Assembly (NCBI GenBank): GCA_019054805.1
Contig: JAHQIY010000006.1
Coordinates: 3,038,001 to 3,102,000 of the forward strand
Source: Brachionus manjavacas
Taxonomy: Eukaryota > Rotifera > Eurotatoria > Ploima > Brachionidae
DNA: 64,000 nt
Direction: 5' to 3'
A program made the translations under genes and the position numbers. The notes beneath the pieces were generated by a model. That model searched no databases and was not told the DNA's origin. It saw only the letters and a program-made list of their open reading frames with translations. This document shows, piece after piece, positions 1 through 9,150 of this stretch (the first letter of the stretch is position 1; each line of letters begins with the position of its first letter).

Positions 1-10
1 TTTACAGAAG

Positions 11-170
11 CCGGATGGATCGGCTAGGTCGGACGGCATGGACGGATGGGTCAGTTAGGTCGGCCGGATGGGTAGGCCGTGTGGGTCGGATCGGTCGGAC
101 GGGTCGGAGCCGCAAACAGGCCTGGACGGCCGGCCGCACCGCCGGTTGTTTGGACGCGGCTTTTTTAGCG
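11..170. repeat. GC-rich, G-skewed low-complexity patch
   Basis: About 160 bases rich in short GG(T/A)CGG and GGATGGG blocks, in sharp contrast to the AT-rich remainder of the window. The spacing of the blocks is irregular, so this looks like a degenerate minisatellite rather than an exact tandem array. Reading frames through it give only Arg/Gly/Trp-rich repeats, so I do not call a gene. It could be a real GC-rich satellite or an artefact at a contig edge. Confidence 0.55.
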
Positions 171-400
171 TTACATTTTTATTTAAACCGCTGTATATTT
201 TAATTAAATGTCGCGTCTTTAATAAGCTTTTTAAAAAAAGGTTTGTTTCTGAGAATCATCTTAGTAATTCGATTTGTGGCCATATTAATCATATTATTGT
301 AATTTATTTTATTTTTTTACAAGAATAACATTAAATTAAAATAAATTTATTTATATTTTCTTTATTTTATTAAAAATTAAGAAAACATAATTAAACTTAC

Positions 401-478
401 TGACATGTCACTAATGTTGAAACAAAAATTTCGAAAAACTTTCAATTTTAGGCTATTTTCGACATTAGTGACATGTCA
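401..478. repeat. Inverted repeat, 17-bp perfect arms
   Basis: Arms at 401-417 (TGACATGTCACTAATGT) and 462-478 are exact reverse complements, separated by 44 nt. A third GACATGTCAC occurs at about 515. The arms contain the self-complementary core ACATGT. This may be a small foldback element or a structured transcript region. No target duplication was recognised. Confidence 0.6.
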
Positions 479-659
479 TTATATCATTTTGAAAACATGC
501 GTTCGATATTTAACGACATGTCACAATACTTGGATATCCGAAGATTGTGAAATATCACCAAATCGAGATTATACGTTATTTTAGTTTGATAGTACTTAAA
601 ATTTTTTTCTAATTTTTAAATTAAGTTTGTTTGTCTTTAGAAGGCTTCTCTTTGTTCGG

Positions 660-836
660 TTTTTGTGTCGTATTTGTCAAACATAGACATGTTTATCCAC
701 ACGTCTTTTAATCATCTTATTTTCTATGCCCTTTGGGTGGTGCTTGAATACTCAACTGGTCAAATGATAGCCAACATTACGTTTTTCAATACTCTGTTTA
801 TACTTATAAGATTGGTCTATCTCCTGGAATATTTTT
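660..836 (-). pseudogene. Possible decayed Tc1/mariner-type transposase C-terminus
   Basis: On the minus strand, one frame reads IENKMIKRRVDKHV. This resembles the IEN...KRRV segment that follows the catalytic region in many Tc1/mariner transposases. The segment just upstream in a neighbouring frame (VEYSSTTQRA) could correspond to the preceding SPDLNP region after decay. Stops and a frameshift are present. The patch is noticeably less AT-rich than its surroundings. The resemblance is short and read by eye, so this is a tentative relic call. Confidence 0.3.
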
Positions 837-1337
837 AATTCATATGTTTTTGATTAAGGGTAAAATGTTTTATCCTTATTTATCGATTCTTATTTATCAA
901 AAAAAATTAATACAATTCACCAACTTTTTTAATATATTTTAAATAAACACAACATGAATTCTACAAAATTTGGAAAATAAAGTTTTTATTTATTAATTTA
1001 ATTAAAGTATTATAAATGAAGACGAATTCTTGCATTTTTCCTAAAATTTTTTTAAAATTCAATTATTTCAGTCAATAATTTTAATATGGACTATGGAAAA
1101 TCAAAATTTATTTTAACATTTAACCAAACTTAGGCCGAAAATCATATTTTAATTTTTTCTTTTTTTAACGGTAAAATTAAAATAATTTGCTAATGTAAAA
1201 CAATGATGGTCCCCACAGCTGATGTTCTAAACCATACTGATCTGTAAAGATTTGATTAGAGATTATTTTACAATAAATTAATCAAATATCTATTAATTTA
1301 AAATAGAATAAGTTCTTGTGATATTCACACTGATAAT
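837..1337. other. AT-rich stretch without a recognised gene
   Basis: Only AT-rich sequence with short frames. No coding signature, RNA gene or mobile-element end was recognised before the start of the duplicated unit at about 1338. Confidence 0.5.
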
Positions 1338-1763
1338 TTAAAAATGAATTAAATTAAATTCGAAAAAAAATTTTAAGAAAAATTAAATTCAATCAAACCT
1401 GAGCCAGTTGATGTTAAAAGAAATAAAATCATCAACGAAAATTGAAAATTGAAATCGGCAAAAATGCTTATTTACTTAAACTGGTATACAATTTCATCAC
1501 ATGGTCAGGATAGATAAAATTCAACATTATTTAATAAATTTGAAAAAAATTTTGTGATTTTTAAAATGTCATGTAAATTTTGAAATAAATATAATTTTAA
1601 AACTATTTTAAATCCAATATTCTTATTTTTATTTTTTCAATTTTAAATTTTGAAATATTCAAATCTTTAAACAAAAGAATCACCAGTTATTATATCAATT
1701 TTTTTCTATACTCATTAAATTAATCAAATTCTTGAAAAATTTATTTAGAGTAAAATAGAAAGA

Positions 1764-2121
1764 ATGGAAGAAGCCAATTTAGACTTTGTTGAAACAATTG
1801 TATTTTTACTTGATTCAGATGAATGTATTTTTGAGATTAATTCTTTCACTATAACTTTTAATTGAATTTAAATTTTAGATGATAAACCACAGACTTTCTT
1901 AGGACAGAGATTATATTTTCTTGAAGAAGATGAACAAAAAATATTCAAAATTAGCGGTAACAATTCATAAAATTTCCATTTTCATTAAATTTTATTTTTC
2001 TAAAGGACATGAATTCAAATTTAATATTAGGAATTTAAATAATTTTGAAAATACATTATTAATTTATTGTTCAATAGGAAAAATGAACATAATTTTCCAA
2101 AATGAAAATGGTAATTGTTAA
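1764..2121 (+). CDS. Possible small three-exon gene or 5' exons of the NTPase gene
   Basis: ATG at 1764 opens a frame that continues across two good short introns. The exons are 1764-1824, 1879-1956 and 2006-2121, and the introns have GT...TTTTAG and GT...TAAAG borders with reading frame preserved. The product would be about 84 residues, acidic at the N-terminus (MEEANLDFVETIVFLLDSDE), and I do not recognise the family. A further donor (GGTAATTG) at 2111 could splice onward to the NTPase-nuclease exon that begins before 2574, in which case this would be the N-terminal header of that protein. I could not find an acceptor that keeps frame. The same arrangement is preserved in the inverted copy at 13114-13471, so splice sites and frame survived duplication. 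Function unknown. Confidence 0.4.
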
Positions 2122-2338
2122 CTATTAAACTAATTTAAAGTGTAAAATAATTAAAATAATAGACCTTATTCCCAATAATAACTAAAAAAGAGAAAAAAAA
2201 TTGTCAGTTCTAATGTTTTAAAATAGTACTTCTTTTTCCTTTAATGAGGCTTATAATTTTGCTTGAAACAGACTCATCTATTTTTTGTTATTCTAAAAAA
2301 AAATGGCTTTTTTTTAATTTCACTTTTGACTTTTTTAA

Positions 2339-2497
2339 CTCAAGAAGCACCAAGCGTTTTTTCGTGTTTTTTTGATTTCTTTTTTTTGTTAAAGAAAAAT
2401 ATTAAATCTGCATAATTCAAAAAAAATTTTTTAAAAATCTGTTCAAAAGAGAAAAGGTTTTAAAATTTTTAAAATGAATCGTTTGTTGCTTCTAGTG
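2339..2497. mobile_element. Short piggyBac-like MITE
   Basis: The left end CTCAAGAAGCACCAA follows TTAA at 2335-2338. The right end reads, on the complementary strand, CACTAGAAGCAACAAACG, followed by TTTA (a decayed TTAA). The ends match those of the larger element at 30950-31528. TTAA target duplication with CACTAGAA-type termini is characteristic of the piggyBac superfamily. It lies just upstream of the NTPase-nuclease exon and is carried along in the inverted copy at about 12739-12896. Confidence 0.55.
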
Positions 2498-2573
2498 TTT
2501 ACAAATTTTATAATTTGATAATGAAAATAAGTTCTTAACAAATTTTATTAAAGACTGTTCTAAAGTATCGAAT

Positions 2574-4628
2574 TTGCTTTCAAGAATAGAGAACCAAAAG
2601 CCTGATGAAACTTCTCTTTTAGAAGAATTAATTGAGGAGTCTTTTACAGTTAATATAAAAACCAATCCTAAATTAAGCATTAACTCTTGTCAATATTTAA
2701 AAAAACAAATATTAAAAATGATTAGATTATATGAGGATAACGATTCTAATTATTATGGACCATATACTGTTGTATGCCAATCCAGCGGATTTGGTAAAAG
2801 CAGAGCTTGTCTTAGTTTAATAGATGAGGGTTTTTTTGTTGTTTATTGTTGTCTTCGTGAAAAAGAATCAAATGGGTATCCAAAACGAAGTTGTTTAGCT
2901 GGACATATACTTGAAGACATCAACATTTCAGCTTATTACGAATGCTATTTTGATGCATTTATTGACTATCTTAACAATAATCAAACAAATAGTTTGGATT
3001 TTTTCAAAAGATTCGATCAAGAGGATAATAAATCGAAGAGCAATAATTTAGTTAAGGAATTAATTTATTCTAAGCTAAACAAATATTCTAATAAAAAAGA
3101 AATCACAACTTATAATGGTACTTCTCCTTTAATTTTTGTTTTCGACGAGGCTTCATCACTGTTGAAAATTCAATCCAAAAATAGAGAGACCAACAATTTT
3201 CATATAATGTGTAAATTGCTCTCCAAGTTGAAAAAAAATATTTTTATTCTTTTTTTGGATACTTTTTCAAGTTTGAGCAAGTTCATGCCACCAACTACAC
3301 TTGATATTTCAGCGAGGATCGCACGCCAACAAATGGAAGTATTTGAACCAATCTATTTACTTCCAAATTGGGATATATATATGGATGAAACAAGAATTAA
3401 AACAATTCATGATACTATTGAATTTGAAAACTTGTGCATGTACGGAAGAGCTCTATGGGGTTCGTGGTTAGAAACAAAAAGTAACTCAAATGGAAAATAT
3501 AATTTAATTAATACCAGTAAATTGTATACTTTGGCATGGCAAAAATTAATATGCTGTAAAAAGATAGAATCAGTAGATTTGGAAGACATTTTAGCAATAT
3601 TGAGCACAAGATTAGGTGTAATCAAGCCAAAATCTTTATCAAGTTGTCAAAATATGGTTGCAAGAAATATGGCTGTTTCTGTTTATGTAAACAGCAAAAA
3701 AGATTTATTTAAAATAAGTTATCCTTCAGAGCCAATTCTGGCTGAGGCATCTGCTTATCTAATGCATAGAATAGGATATGAAAAAGTTGTAGATTGTTTA
3801 CTTGAAAGCTTGGAATCATGTCTAATTTCAAAAGATGAAAAAGGCGAAACAATTGCAAAATTGATTCTTCTAAAAGCTAGAGATATGGCAGTTGACAAAA
3901 GCAAAGTCAAAGAGCCCTTAAAATATCTGGATACTATTACAGTTGGAATATTTTTGCAAACACTTTATGGAAAATGTGAAAACAATTGTGGCAATATTAA
4001 TAATAATTGGAATTGTTCAAGTAAAAAAAAGAATTGTTGCATTCAAATAATCAGAGAGCAAATAAATAACCATTCAGTTATACTAAATGGTCTGATAAAT
4101 TTCAATCATTTTGTTAGACCAAAAAATTTTATGTCGGAAACAATGCTCGAGCCAGCTTTGAAGAGATGTGCCGCCTATCAATGTAGACAAAACGAAAAAT
4201 CAATTGATTTTGTTATTCCATTTTGTACGAATGAAAATAATTTTGATTCGATCTCAGCTCTGATGATTCAAGTTAAATTACATCATCATCCCAATAAGAT
4301 GAGATATAAAAGTTATGTTGATTACGCGTTTAATTATATGAGCAAGGATTTTTGTTGTAAAAATGGTTTTCTGTTACTTTACATGCAGTTTGGTGAGCCA
4401 AAAAACAAAAAGCCCTTTATTTCTTCAGTTTTGCCAAAAGAACCAAGTGAGTTAACTGATTATCAAGCTATCATTTACACTCAAGGCATTTCTAATGAAA
4501 TATTTCCAATTTTAAATCCGACATTAGCATCTAAACTTGTTGCTTTTTCTCAAGCTAATGAAAAACTTTTTAAAACAGATGAAAACAGTGATAATAATCA
4601 AATATATGACTCAATATGCAATTTTTAA
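2574..4628 (+). CDS. P-loop NTPase with C-terminal PD-(D/E)XK-like nuclease (Crinkler-type architecture)
   Basis: Long open frame of 684 codons in one exon. Numbering from 2574, a Walker A motif (SSGFGKSR, about residues 70-77), a Walker B (LIFVFDEAS, about 186-194) and a sensor-like strand (FILFLDTFSS) define a STAND/AAA-like P-loop NTPase. Near the C-terminus an acidic residue, SIDFVIPF (about 543-550) and ALMIQVK (about 562-568) match the E...D...QxK layout of a PD-(D/E)XK nuclease. NTPase plus restriction-like nuclease is the known core of Crinkler-type effectors and related transposon-borne proteins; the family link is by recognition only. The frame is open upstream to 2514 but has no ATG there. 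The first in-frame ATG is at 2718, still before Walker A, so the true 5' end may be a spliced upstream exon. Its second copy (11029-12660) lacks the nuclease. Confidence 0.65.
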   Translation: MLSRIENQKPDETSLLEELIEESFTVNIKTNPKLSINSCQYLKKQILKMIRLYEDNDSNYYGPYTVVCQSSGFGKSRACLSLIDEGFFVVYCCLREKESNGYPKRSCLAGHILEDINISAYYECYFDAFIDYLNNNQTNSLDFFKRFDQEDNKSKSNNLVKELIYSKLNKYSNKKEITTYNGTSPLIFVFDEASSLLKIQSKNRETNNFHIMCKLLSKLKKNIFILFLDTFSSLSKFMPPTTLDISARIARQQMEVFEPIYLLPNWDIYMDETRIKTIHDTIEFENLCMYGRALWGSWLETKSNSNGKYNLINTSKLYTLAWQKLICCKKIESVDLEDILAILSTRLGVIKPKSLSSCQNMVARNMAVSVYVNSKKDLFKISYPSEPILAEASAYLMHRIGYEKVVDCLLESLESCLISKDEKGETIAKLILLKARDMAVDKSKVKEPLKYLDTITVGIFLQTLYGKCENNCGNINNNWNCSSKKKNCCIQIIREQINNHSVILNGLINFNHFVRPKNFMSETMLEPALKRCAAYQCRQNEKSIDFVIPFCTNENNFDSISALMIQVKLHHHPNKMRYKSYVDYAFNYMSKDFCCKNGFLLLYMQFGEPKNKKPFISSVLPKEPSELTDYQAIIYTQGISNEIFPILNPTLASKLVAFSQANEKLFKTDENSDNNQIYDSICNF

Positions 4629-4640
4629 AAAATAATAATT

Positions 4641-5044
4641 GAATAATTTTAATCAGACTGTAATAATAAATATAAGCAAAATGTTATTTTAATTATTAAC
4701 CAAAAAATATTTCAAATTTTAATAAAATTATTTAATAAAATATTTTCATTTTGATTAAATTTAAAGAGAAAAAATTATAAATAATCAAAAAAGTTTCAAT
4801 TTAGCATACGGACAGAATAATTTTTAAAACAAGTCATTTTAGGTTCTAAAAAAACGGAATAAACATTAGAGAAATCTAATTTTATTTTTTTTCTGAGCAT
4901 TTTAGATCTTTTGAAAAACTATCATAAGTATTTTTCTGCTTTTAAATATTATTTTTTAAAAGATAAAATGGATAGTTAAATAATTTTACAGGAAATTGCT
5001 AATAGAGACATGAAAAATCTAAAATTTTTTTCAATTTGAATTAT
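4641..5044. other. AT-rich spacer in unit A
   Basis: About 400 bases between the stop codon of the NTPase-nuclease gene and the truncated glycosyltransferase. This part, together with the last quarter of the NTPase gene, is missing from the inverted copies. No gene or element terminus was recognised. Confidence 0.5.
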
Positions 5045-5925
5045 CTATATATCTTGATTAAAAGTTTGTTTGATTAAAGTGCCCAGAGAGACCAATATTA
5101 ACTTAGGGTCACTATTAAATTTTAAAGATTTTATTGGAAAAAGATCACAAAGGCTTTTGAAGGGTTCATTTTGTAATTGATCTGAATAAATTTGATTCAG
5201 CGAGCTCTCTTCGATGGTAGATCCACAAAATTTGTAAATCTTAGTGTCATATAAATGAGATCTCGGGTGAAGTTCTGGAAATGTTACGCTCATGATGATT
5301 TTTGTGTGAGAGTCAACTTTCATCTTTAGATGATTCAATGGGTTTATGAAAACAATGCCGTACCACAAAGAGATCCTAAAACTGGCCAAAAAAATTCGAA
5401 TTATATCATAAAAAAAGCGGAAATTGTATGGAAAAATCAAGGATTTTTCTATTTGATTGGGATAAATATTTTCATTGTAAATAAACGTAGCTGCAAAGCC
5501 AATCATTGGAGGTAGGGGCCAGTTGTAAATTGATTTTCTTGATTTTTTTATATAATACTCCATTGCCCATTTAATGTAAATACCAAATGTGTCATAGATT
5601 ATCAAATTTGGTTTTTCTTGGTCTATTTCTTTGGCTATATATTCAAAATTGTTTGATATTGCTTTTAGGGACCAAGTTACCAAATCGAGCAGCTCAAAAT
5701 AGCGGCTTTTACCGAACGGTCTCAAATCGGCTTTTTGACAAAGTCAAAATTTTTCAAAATTTTGAATTTTACTCCGATTGATTCGAATTTTGGCCGAAAT
5801 TCTTCGGTCAAGTAAACAGTTATTTCAATATTGTCATTTTTTCGAATTTCTCTCAACACCGGCAACAATGGATTGATATGGCCAGCAGCGGGAATAGTGA
5901 ACACAAATATTTTGTGACTAGCCAT
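5045..5925 (-). pseudogene. Truncated and frameshifted GT1 glycosyltransferase copy
   Basis: Minus-strand copy of the gene at 14792-16228. The N-terminal segment (MASHKIFVFTIPAAGHINPL...) starts at 5925. A one-base shortening of a homopolymer near 5733 breaks the frame right after NFDFVKK, and the rest continues in the next frame to LVSLGTL. There the match to the full copy stops abruptly (about 5075) and 10 unrelated residues lead to a stop. The entire acceptor-side half, including the nucleotide-sugar signature (THCGMNS...), is absent, so this copy cannot be an active enzyme. Upstream sequence, including the promoter-proximal 260 bases, is shared with the full copy. Confidence 0.8.
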
Positions 5926-6189
5926 TTGAAAAAAAGGTATAAAATTAAAATTATCAGAAAAATTGCGATTAAAATTTAATTTTTTTTAAAAAAGGCGACC
6001 TTTGATTTGACTTTGAATTAATTTTATTTAAAAATTTTGATCACTAGAACATGATAATGCTAAAATTTTTTTCACCTGTTCAATCGAATATTATTATTCA
6101 ATTCGGAAATTAAGTTAACTATTAAAATAACTCCTTTTTTTATATTTTCGGTTTAACTTCAAAGAAAAAAATTTTCAAATGTTAATTTT

Positions 6190-6632
6190 TTTAGATATTT
6201 TAGAAATTAAATTAAAAAATAATACTTTAAAAAAGGAAACACAAAAATCATAAATCAAAATTTCATGTTAATCAAACCAAAAAAATACCTTTAATTAGTT
6301 AAATTCTTAGTTCTTGAAGCATAAATAATGCGATATTTTTTTTTAAATTTTTTTTATTTAACTAAAACAAGAAAATTGAAATCTTTTTGAAATTAATGCT
6401 TTATAAAGCATTAAAATTATATATTTAGAGAGATAAATATAGAGATAAATATATTTTCAAAAAATTAATAAATCCGTGAAAATTAAAAGACTCTTTACTA
6501 ACAACAAAAACTTAATTTGAATGATGTATTAGAAAAAAATATTCAATATATTTGATCTTATTCTTAAAATAAAATAAAATAATTCATTGATTTCAAAAGG
6601 TGTGACTTCTTATAAATTGCTTTATAAAGCAT
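6190..6632. repeat. Palindrome-bearing block shared by all three unit copies
   Basis: This AT-rich non-coding block recurs inverted at 10668-11100 and 14241-14540. It contains the 16-nt perfect palindrome ATGCTTTATAAAGCAT at 6396-6411, and a one-mismatch copy at 6617-6632 exactly where the block meets the captured sulfotransferase fragment. Matching palindromes lie at 10871-10886, 14241-14256 and 14349-14364. In the 14241 copy about 135 bases present here are missing, and the deletion starts at a palindrome. Confidence 0.75.
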
Positions 6633-6639
6633 TAAAAAA

Positions 6640-6965
6640 GTTCTTTAAAGGAGAATTCTTTTATATTCGAGGAATCAATCAGTTTTTCAATAAGTTCAAT
6701 ATTGGAACAGAACCAAAAAATTTTGAATAGAAAATCTAATTCATGTTTTAGCAGTTTTTTTTCAAATATATTCAATTTTTTTAAAAAATAAACATTTTAG
6801 AAAAAACATATTTCTTATTTTGTTTTATCAAAAAAAAATGTTCAAGTTATATTTTATTCAAAAAAAATAAAAAATTTAATCTCTAAAAAAAGCTGTCATA
6901 TCCCAGAAGAGAGAGCAAAGGAGCATAGTTTTTGAAATTTTTGATTTAATTTTTTTAGGATTAAT
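6640..6965 (-). pseudogene. Captured 3' fragment of the sulfotransferase / STAND-like gene pair
   Basis: About 310 bases that match the reverse complement of 9092-9404. This is the last 19 or so codons of the sulfotransferase gene and the last 100 or so codons of the antisense-overlapping STAND-like gene. No start codon or regulatory region of either gene is included. A third copy is at 13925-14240. The fragment ends where a palindromic block begins. Confidence 0.85.
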
Positions 6966-6970
6966 GGAAA

Positions 6971-8244
6971 GTTAGTAGTCTTTTCCAATAATCTAGTTGT
7001 CTTTATCTAAATATGACTTTTAAACAGCTTACATTTTTTTATTTGTCTTCTGTACCGAGAAAGAGCTCCTTCACAGTAAATTAAAAACAAAAAATAAAAT
7101 AAAAATTAAAAATCAAATTAATGTTAATAAAATAATCAAAAAAAATTGAGAAAAAGGAAAGTTAAGAAGCCATTTGGAATAGATTGTCATTTGAGATGCG
7201 TCTTAATTTAGAGGAATTTTTGAATCTGAGGATAATTGTTAAGTTTATCAAACATTATGAGATTTCTTTAAAAATTAGGTACGAAATAGTTTAAACGAAG
7301 CCTATCACTCTCTTAGAAATTACAAATCATTTTTACTAGAATATATAATTTTCTTGAGAAATATCAGAAACTGAACGTCTGAAATATTATGCTTTTTATT
7401 TCATAAAATTGAAGATAGAATAATATTTTTTCTAAACATTGTTTAGTGTTTCCAATTTATACGAGCAAGAGAACAATAAGTTGAATACTTCTAATAATCA
7501 GCAAAGAAAAAAGATAACTTAATAGAATACTGCCAGCGATTTAAAAAACTAAAGAGAATAATTGGGAAGAGGGTAATTTAATTTTAGGGTTAAATTGTAT
7601 GATTTTTAAAAAAGAATCGATCAAATTAATAAAAATTTATTCCATTAAAAATTATTCATTAAAATTTTTTCGTTTTCATAAAAAATACCCCCAGTTTTCA
7701 ATTTTTGTTTTAAAAAATTTAATAGATAAAAATGTAATTTTTGCTTTTTAAATATGTTTTTTTAATTTAATTTTTAAAAGGATGGAAAAATTGAATCCAA
7801 AAAAAGTCACATTTTGAGGCTAAAATAATTTAAGAAATATTTAATAACTTTTTTTGTTGTTTTTTTATTTTTTCAAATTTCAAAAAATTGCTTTTTTATC
7901 TTCATTGTTTTGTTCGTAAGTAAATAATTTCAAAAAAGTTTTTCATTTTTATAATAGATTACATTCGATTGATTTCGAGGGACTTATGAAAAAATCATTT
8001 TTGGATCTATGACAGCTTTTTTTAATTTCATTTGATGAAAAAAACATAAAATCTAATTTCTGCTAAAAAATACTGACTTAATTTCTTTAATTAATATTAT
8101 GTTTCCATTTTAGAAATATTTCTCTTAAAAACATTTTGTCAGTGAACTAAAAAACTTTAAAATTTATTCTTAAATATTTTTGATTAATATTAAAGAAAAT
8201 TTTTCAAATAAACATTTAAATTTTAGAAATTCATCATTAAAACA
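6971..8244. other. Intergenic stretch with a foldback-element relic
   Basis: No gene recognised. Around 7045-7190 the sequence TACCGAGAAAGAGCTCCTTC followed by an A-rich tail matches the left end and interior of the foldback element at 60755-61245, so this is an older copy or fragment of that family. The remainder is AT-rich. A TTTTAG just upstream of the sulfotransferase ATG could be the end of a 5'-UTR intron. Confidence 0.5.
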
Positions 8245-9150
8245 ATGATTTTAGACAAAAAATATTCCCTAAACCAAATGAGATTTAATAAAAAAAATAT
8301 TTTTGCCTTTATCTCACTATTTTTAATAATTTTTCTATTTAATGAAAAGTTTGTAGAAAACCCTGTAAAAAATGAGGATTTTATTTTTGTTGGTGGTTTT
8401 GGGCGATCTGGAACTACATTAATGCGCGCTATACTTGATACTCATCCAAACATAAGATGTGGCCCTGAAACTAAAATCATTCCTTCAATTTTACAATGGC
8501 ACAGACTATTTACAGGAAGTAAAGGTATAATGAAACAAATTAAAGATGCTGGTATTGATTTAAGAACGTTAGATAAAGCGATGAGAAATTTTTTGAAAGA
8601 AATCATCTCCGAAAACGGAAAAATAGCCGAACGCTTATGCGACAAAGATCCAAATATTGCCAAATATATTTTTTATTTGAAATATATTTTTCCAAGATCT
8701 AAGTTTATTCTTATGATAAGAGATCCTCGTGCCATTGTCTATTCATATTCAAAAATTTACAGAAAAAGTAATGACAGCAATTTTCTTGAAAAAACTGCCA
8801 AGTCATGGAATAATTTTATGAAAATTGCTTTAGAAGGATGCAAAGCGGCAGGCAATGATTATTGCTTAAAGGTTAATTATGAAAAACTGGTCAGAAATCC
8901 TGAAAAGGAAATAAAAACTGTAATCAATTTTATCGGCGAAAAGTGGCATAATTCACTTTTAAATCATGAAAAATATATTGGAAACGAAATTGTGGTATCA
9001 AAGTCCGAGTGGTCAACAAACCAAATTAAAAATAAAATTCACACGAAATCAATTAGTCTTTGGAACGAGAATTTGCCAAAAAATTTCATTAAAAATTTCA
9101 AAAACTATGCTCCTTTGCTCTCTCTTCTGGGATATGACAGCTTTTTTTAG
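8245..9150 (+). CDS. Tyrosylprotein sulfotransferase-like protein
   Basis: Single-exon 301-residue frame. Residues about 17-33 form a hydrophobic N-terminal anchor, as expected for a type II Golgi membrane protein. GGFGRSGTTLMRA (about 50-62) is the 5'-phosphosulfate-binding loop, GPETKIIPS follows with the catalytic-type Glu, and LMIRDPRAIVYS (about 156-167) is the 3'-phosphate-binding motif with Arg and Ser. TPST family enzymes transfer sulfate from PAPS to tyrosines of secretory proteins. The protein is shorter than the approximately 370 residues of vertebrate TPSTs. Its last 18 codons overlap, on the opposite strand, the end of the gene at 9098-10435. The absence of introns contrasts with most genes in the window. 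Confidence 0.88.
   Translation: MILDKKYSLNQMRFNKKNIFAFISLFLIIFLFNEKFVENPVKNEDFIFVGGFGRSGTTLMRAILDTHPNIRCGPETKIIPSILQWHRLFTGSKGIMKQIKDAGIDLRTLDKAMRNFLKEIISENGKIAERLCDKDPNIAKYIFYLKYIFPRSKFILMIRDPRAIVYSYSKIYRKSNDSNFLEKTAKSWNNFMKIALEGCKAAGNDYCLKVNYEKLVRNPEKEIKTVINFIGEKWHNSLLNHEKYIGNEIVVSKSEWSTNQIKNKIHTKSISLWNENLPKNFIKNFKNYAPLLSLLGYDSFF

Larger units (their letters stand above)
1338..6970 (+). repeat. Duplicated unit, copy A (NTPase-nuclease gene plus captured gene pieces)
   Basis: Nearly all of this 5.6-kb unit recurs, rearranged and in inverted orientation, at 10668-15645. Blocks 1338-4135 and 6190-6615 match the reverse complement of 10668-13902. Block 5075-6970 matches the reverse complement of 13903-15645. 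From one end to the other it contains a possible small spliced gene, the complete NTPase-nuclease gene (+), a 3'-truncated glycosyltransferase (-), a palindrome-bearing block and a copy of the sulfotransferase/STAND gene 3' overlap. Sequence identity between copies is very high; for example, I noticed only two amino-acid differences in the shared NTPase region. Confidence 0.85.

Noticed and set aside
15-328. Open frames of 62 and 86 codons through the GC-rich patch
   Set aside because: Arg/Gly/Trp-rich translation arises from the repeat itself, and the frames run into AT-rich DNA without a gene signature.
1921-2121. Single 66-codon frame read straight through
   Set aside because: Its first part crosses an intron (1957-2005); the spliced reading from ATG 1764 explains the region better.
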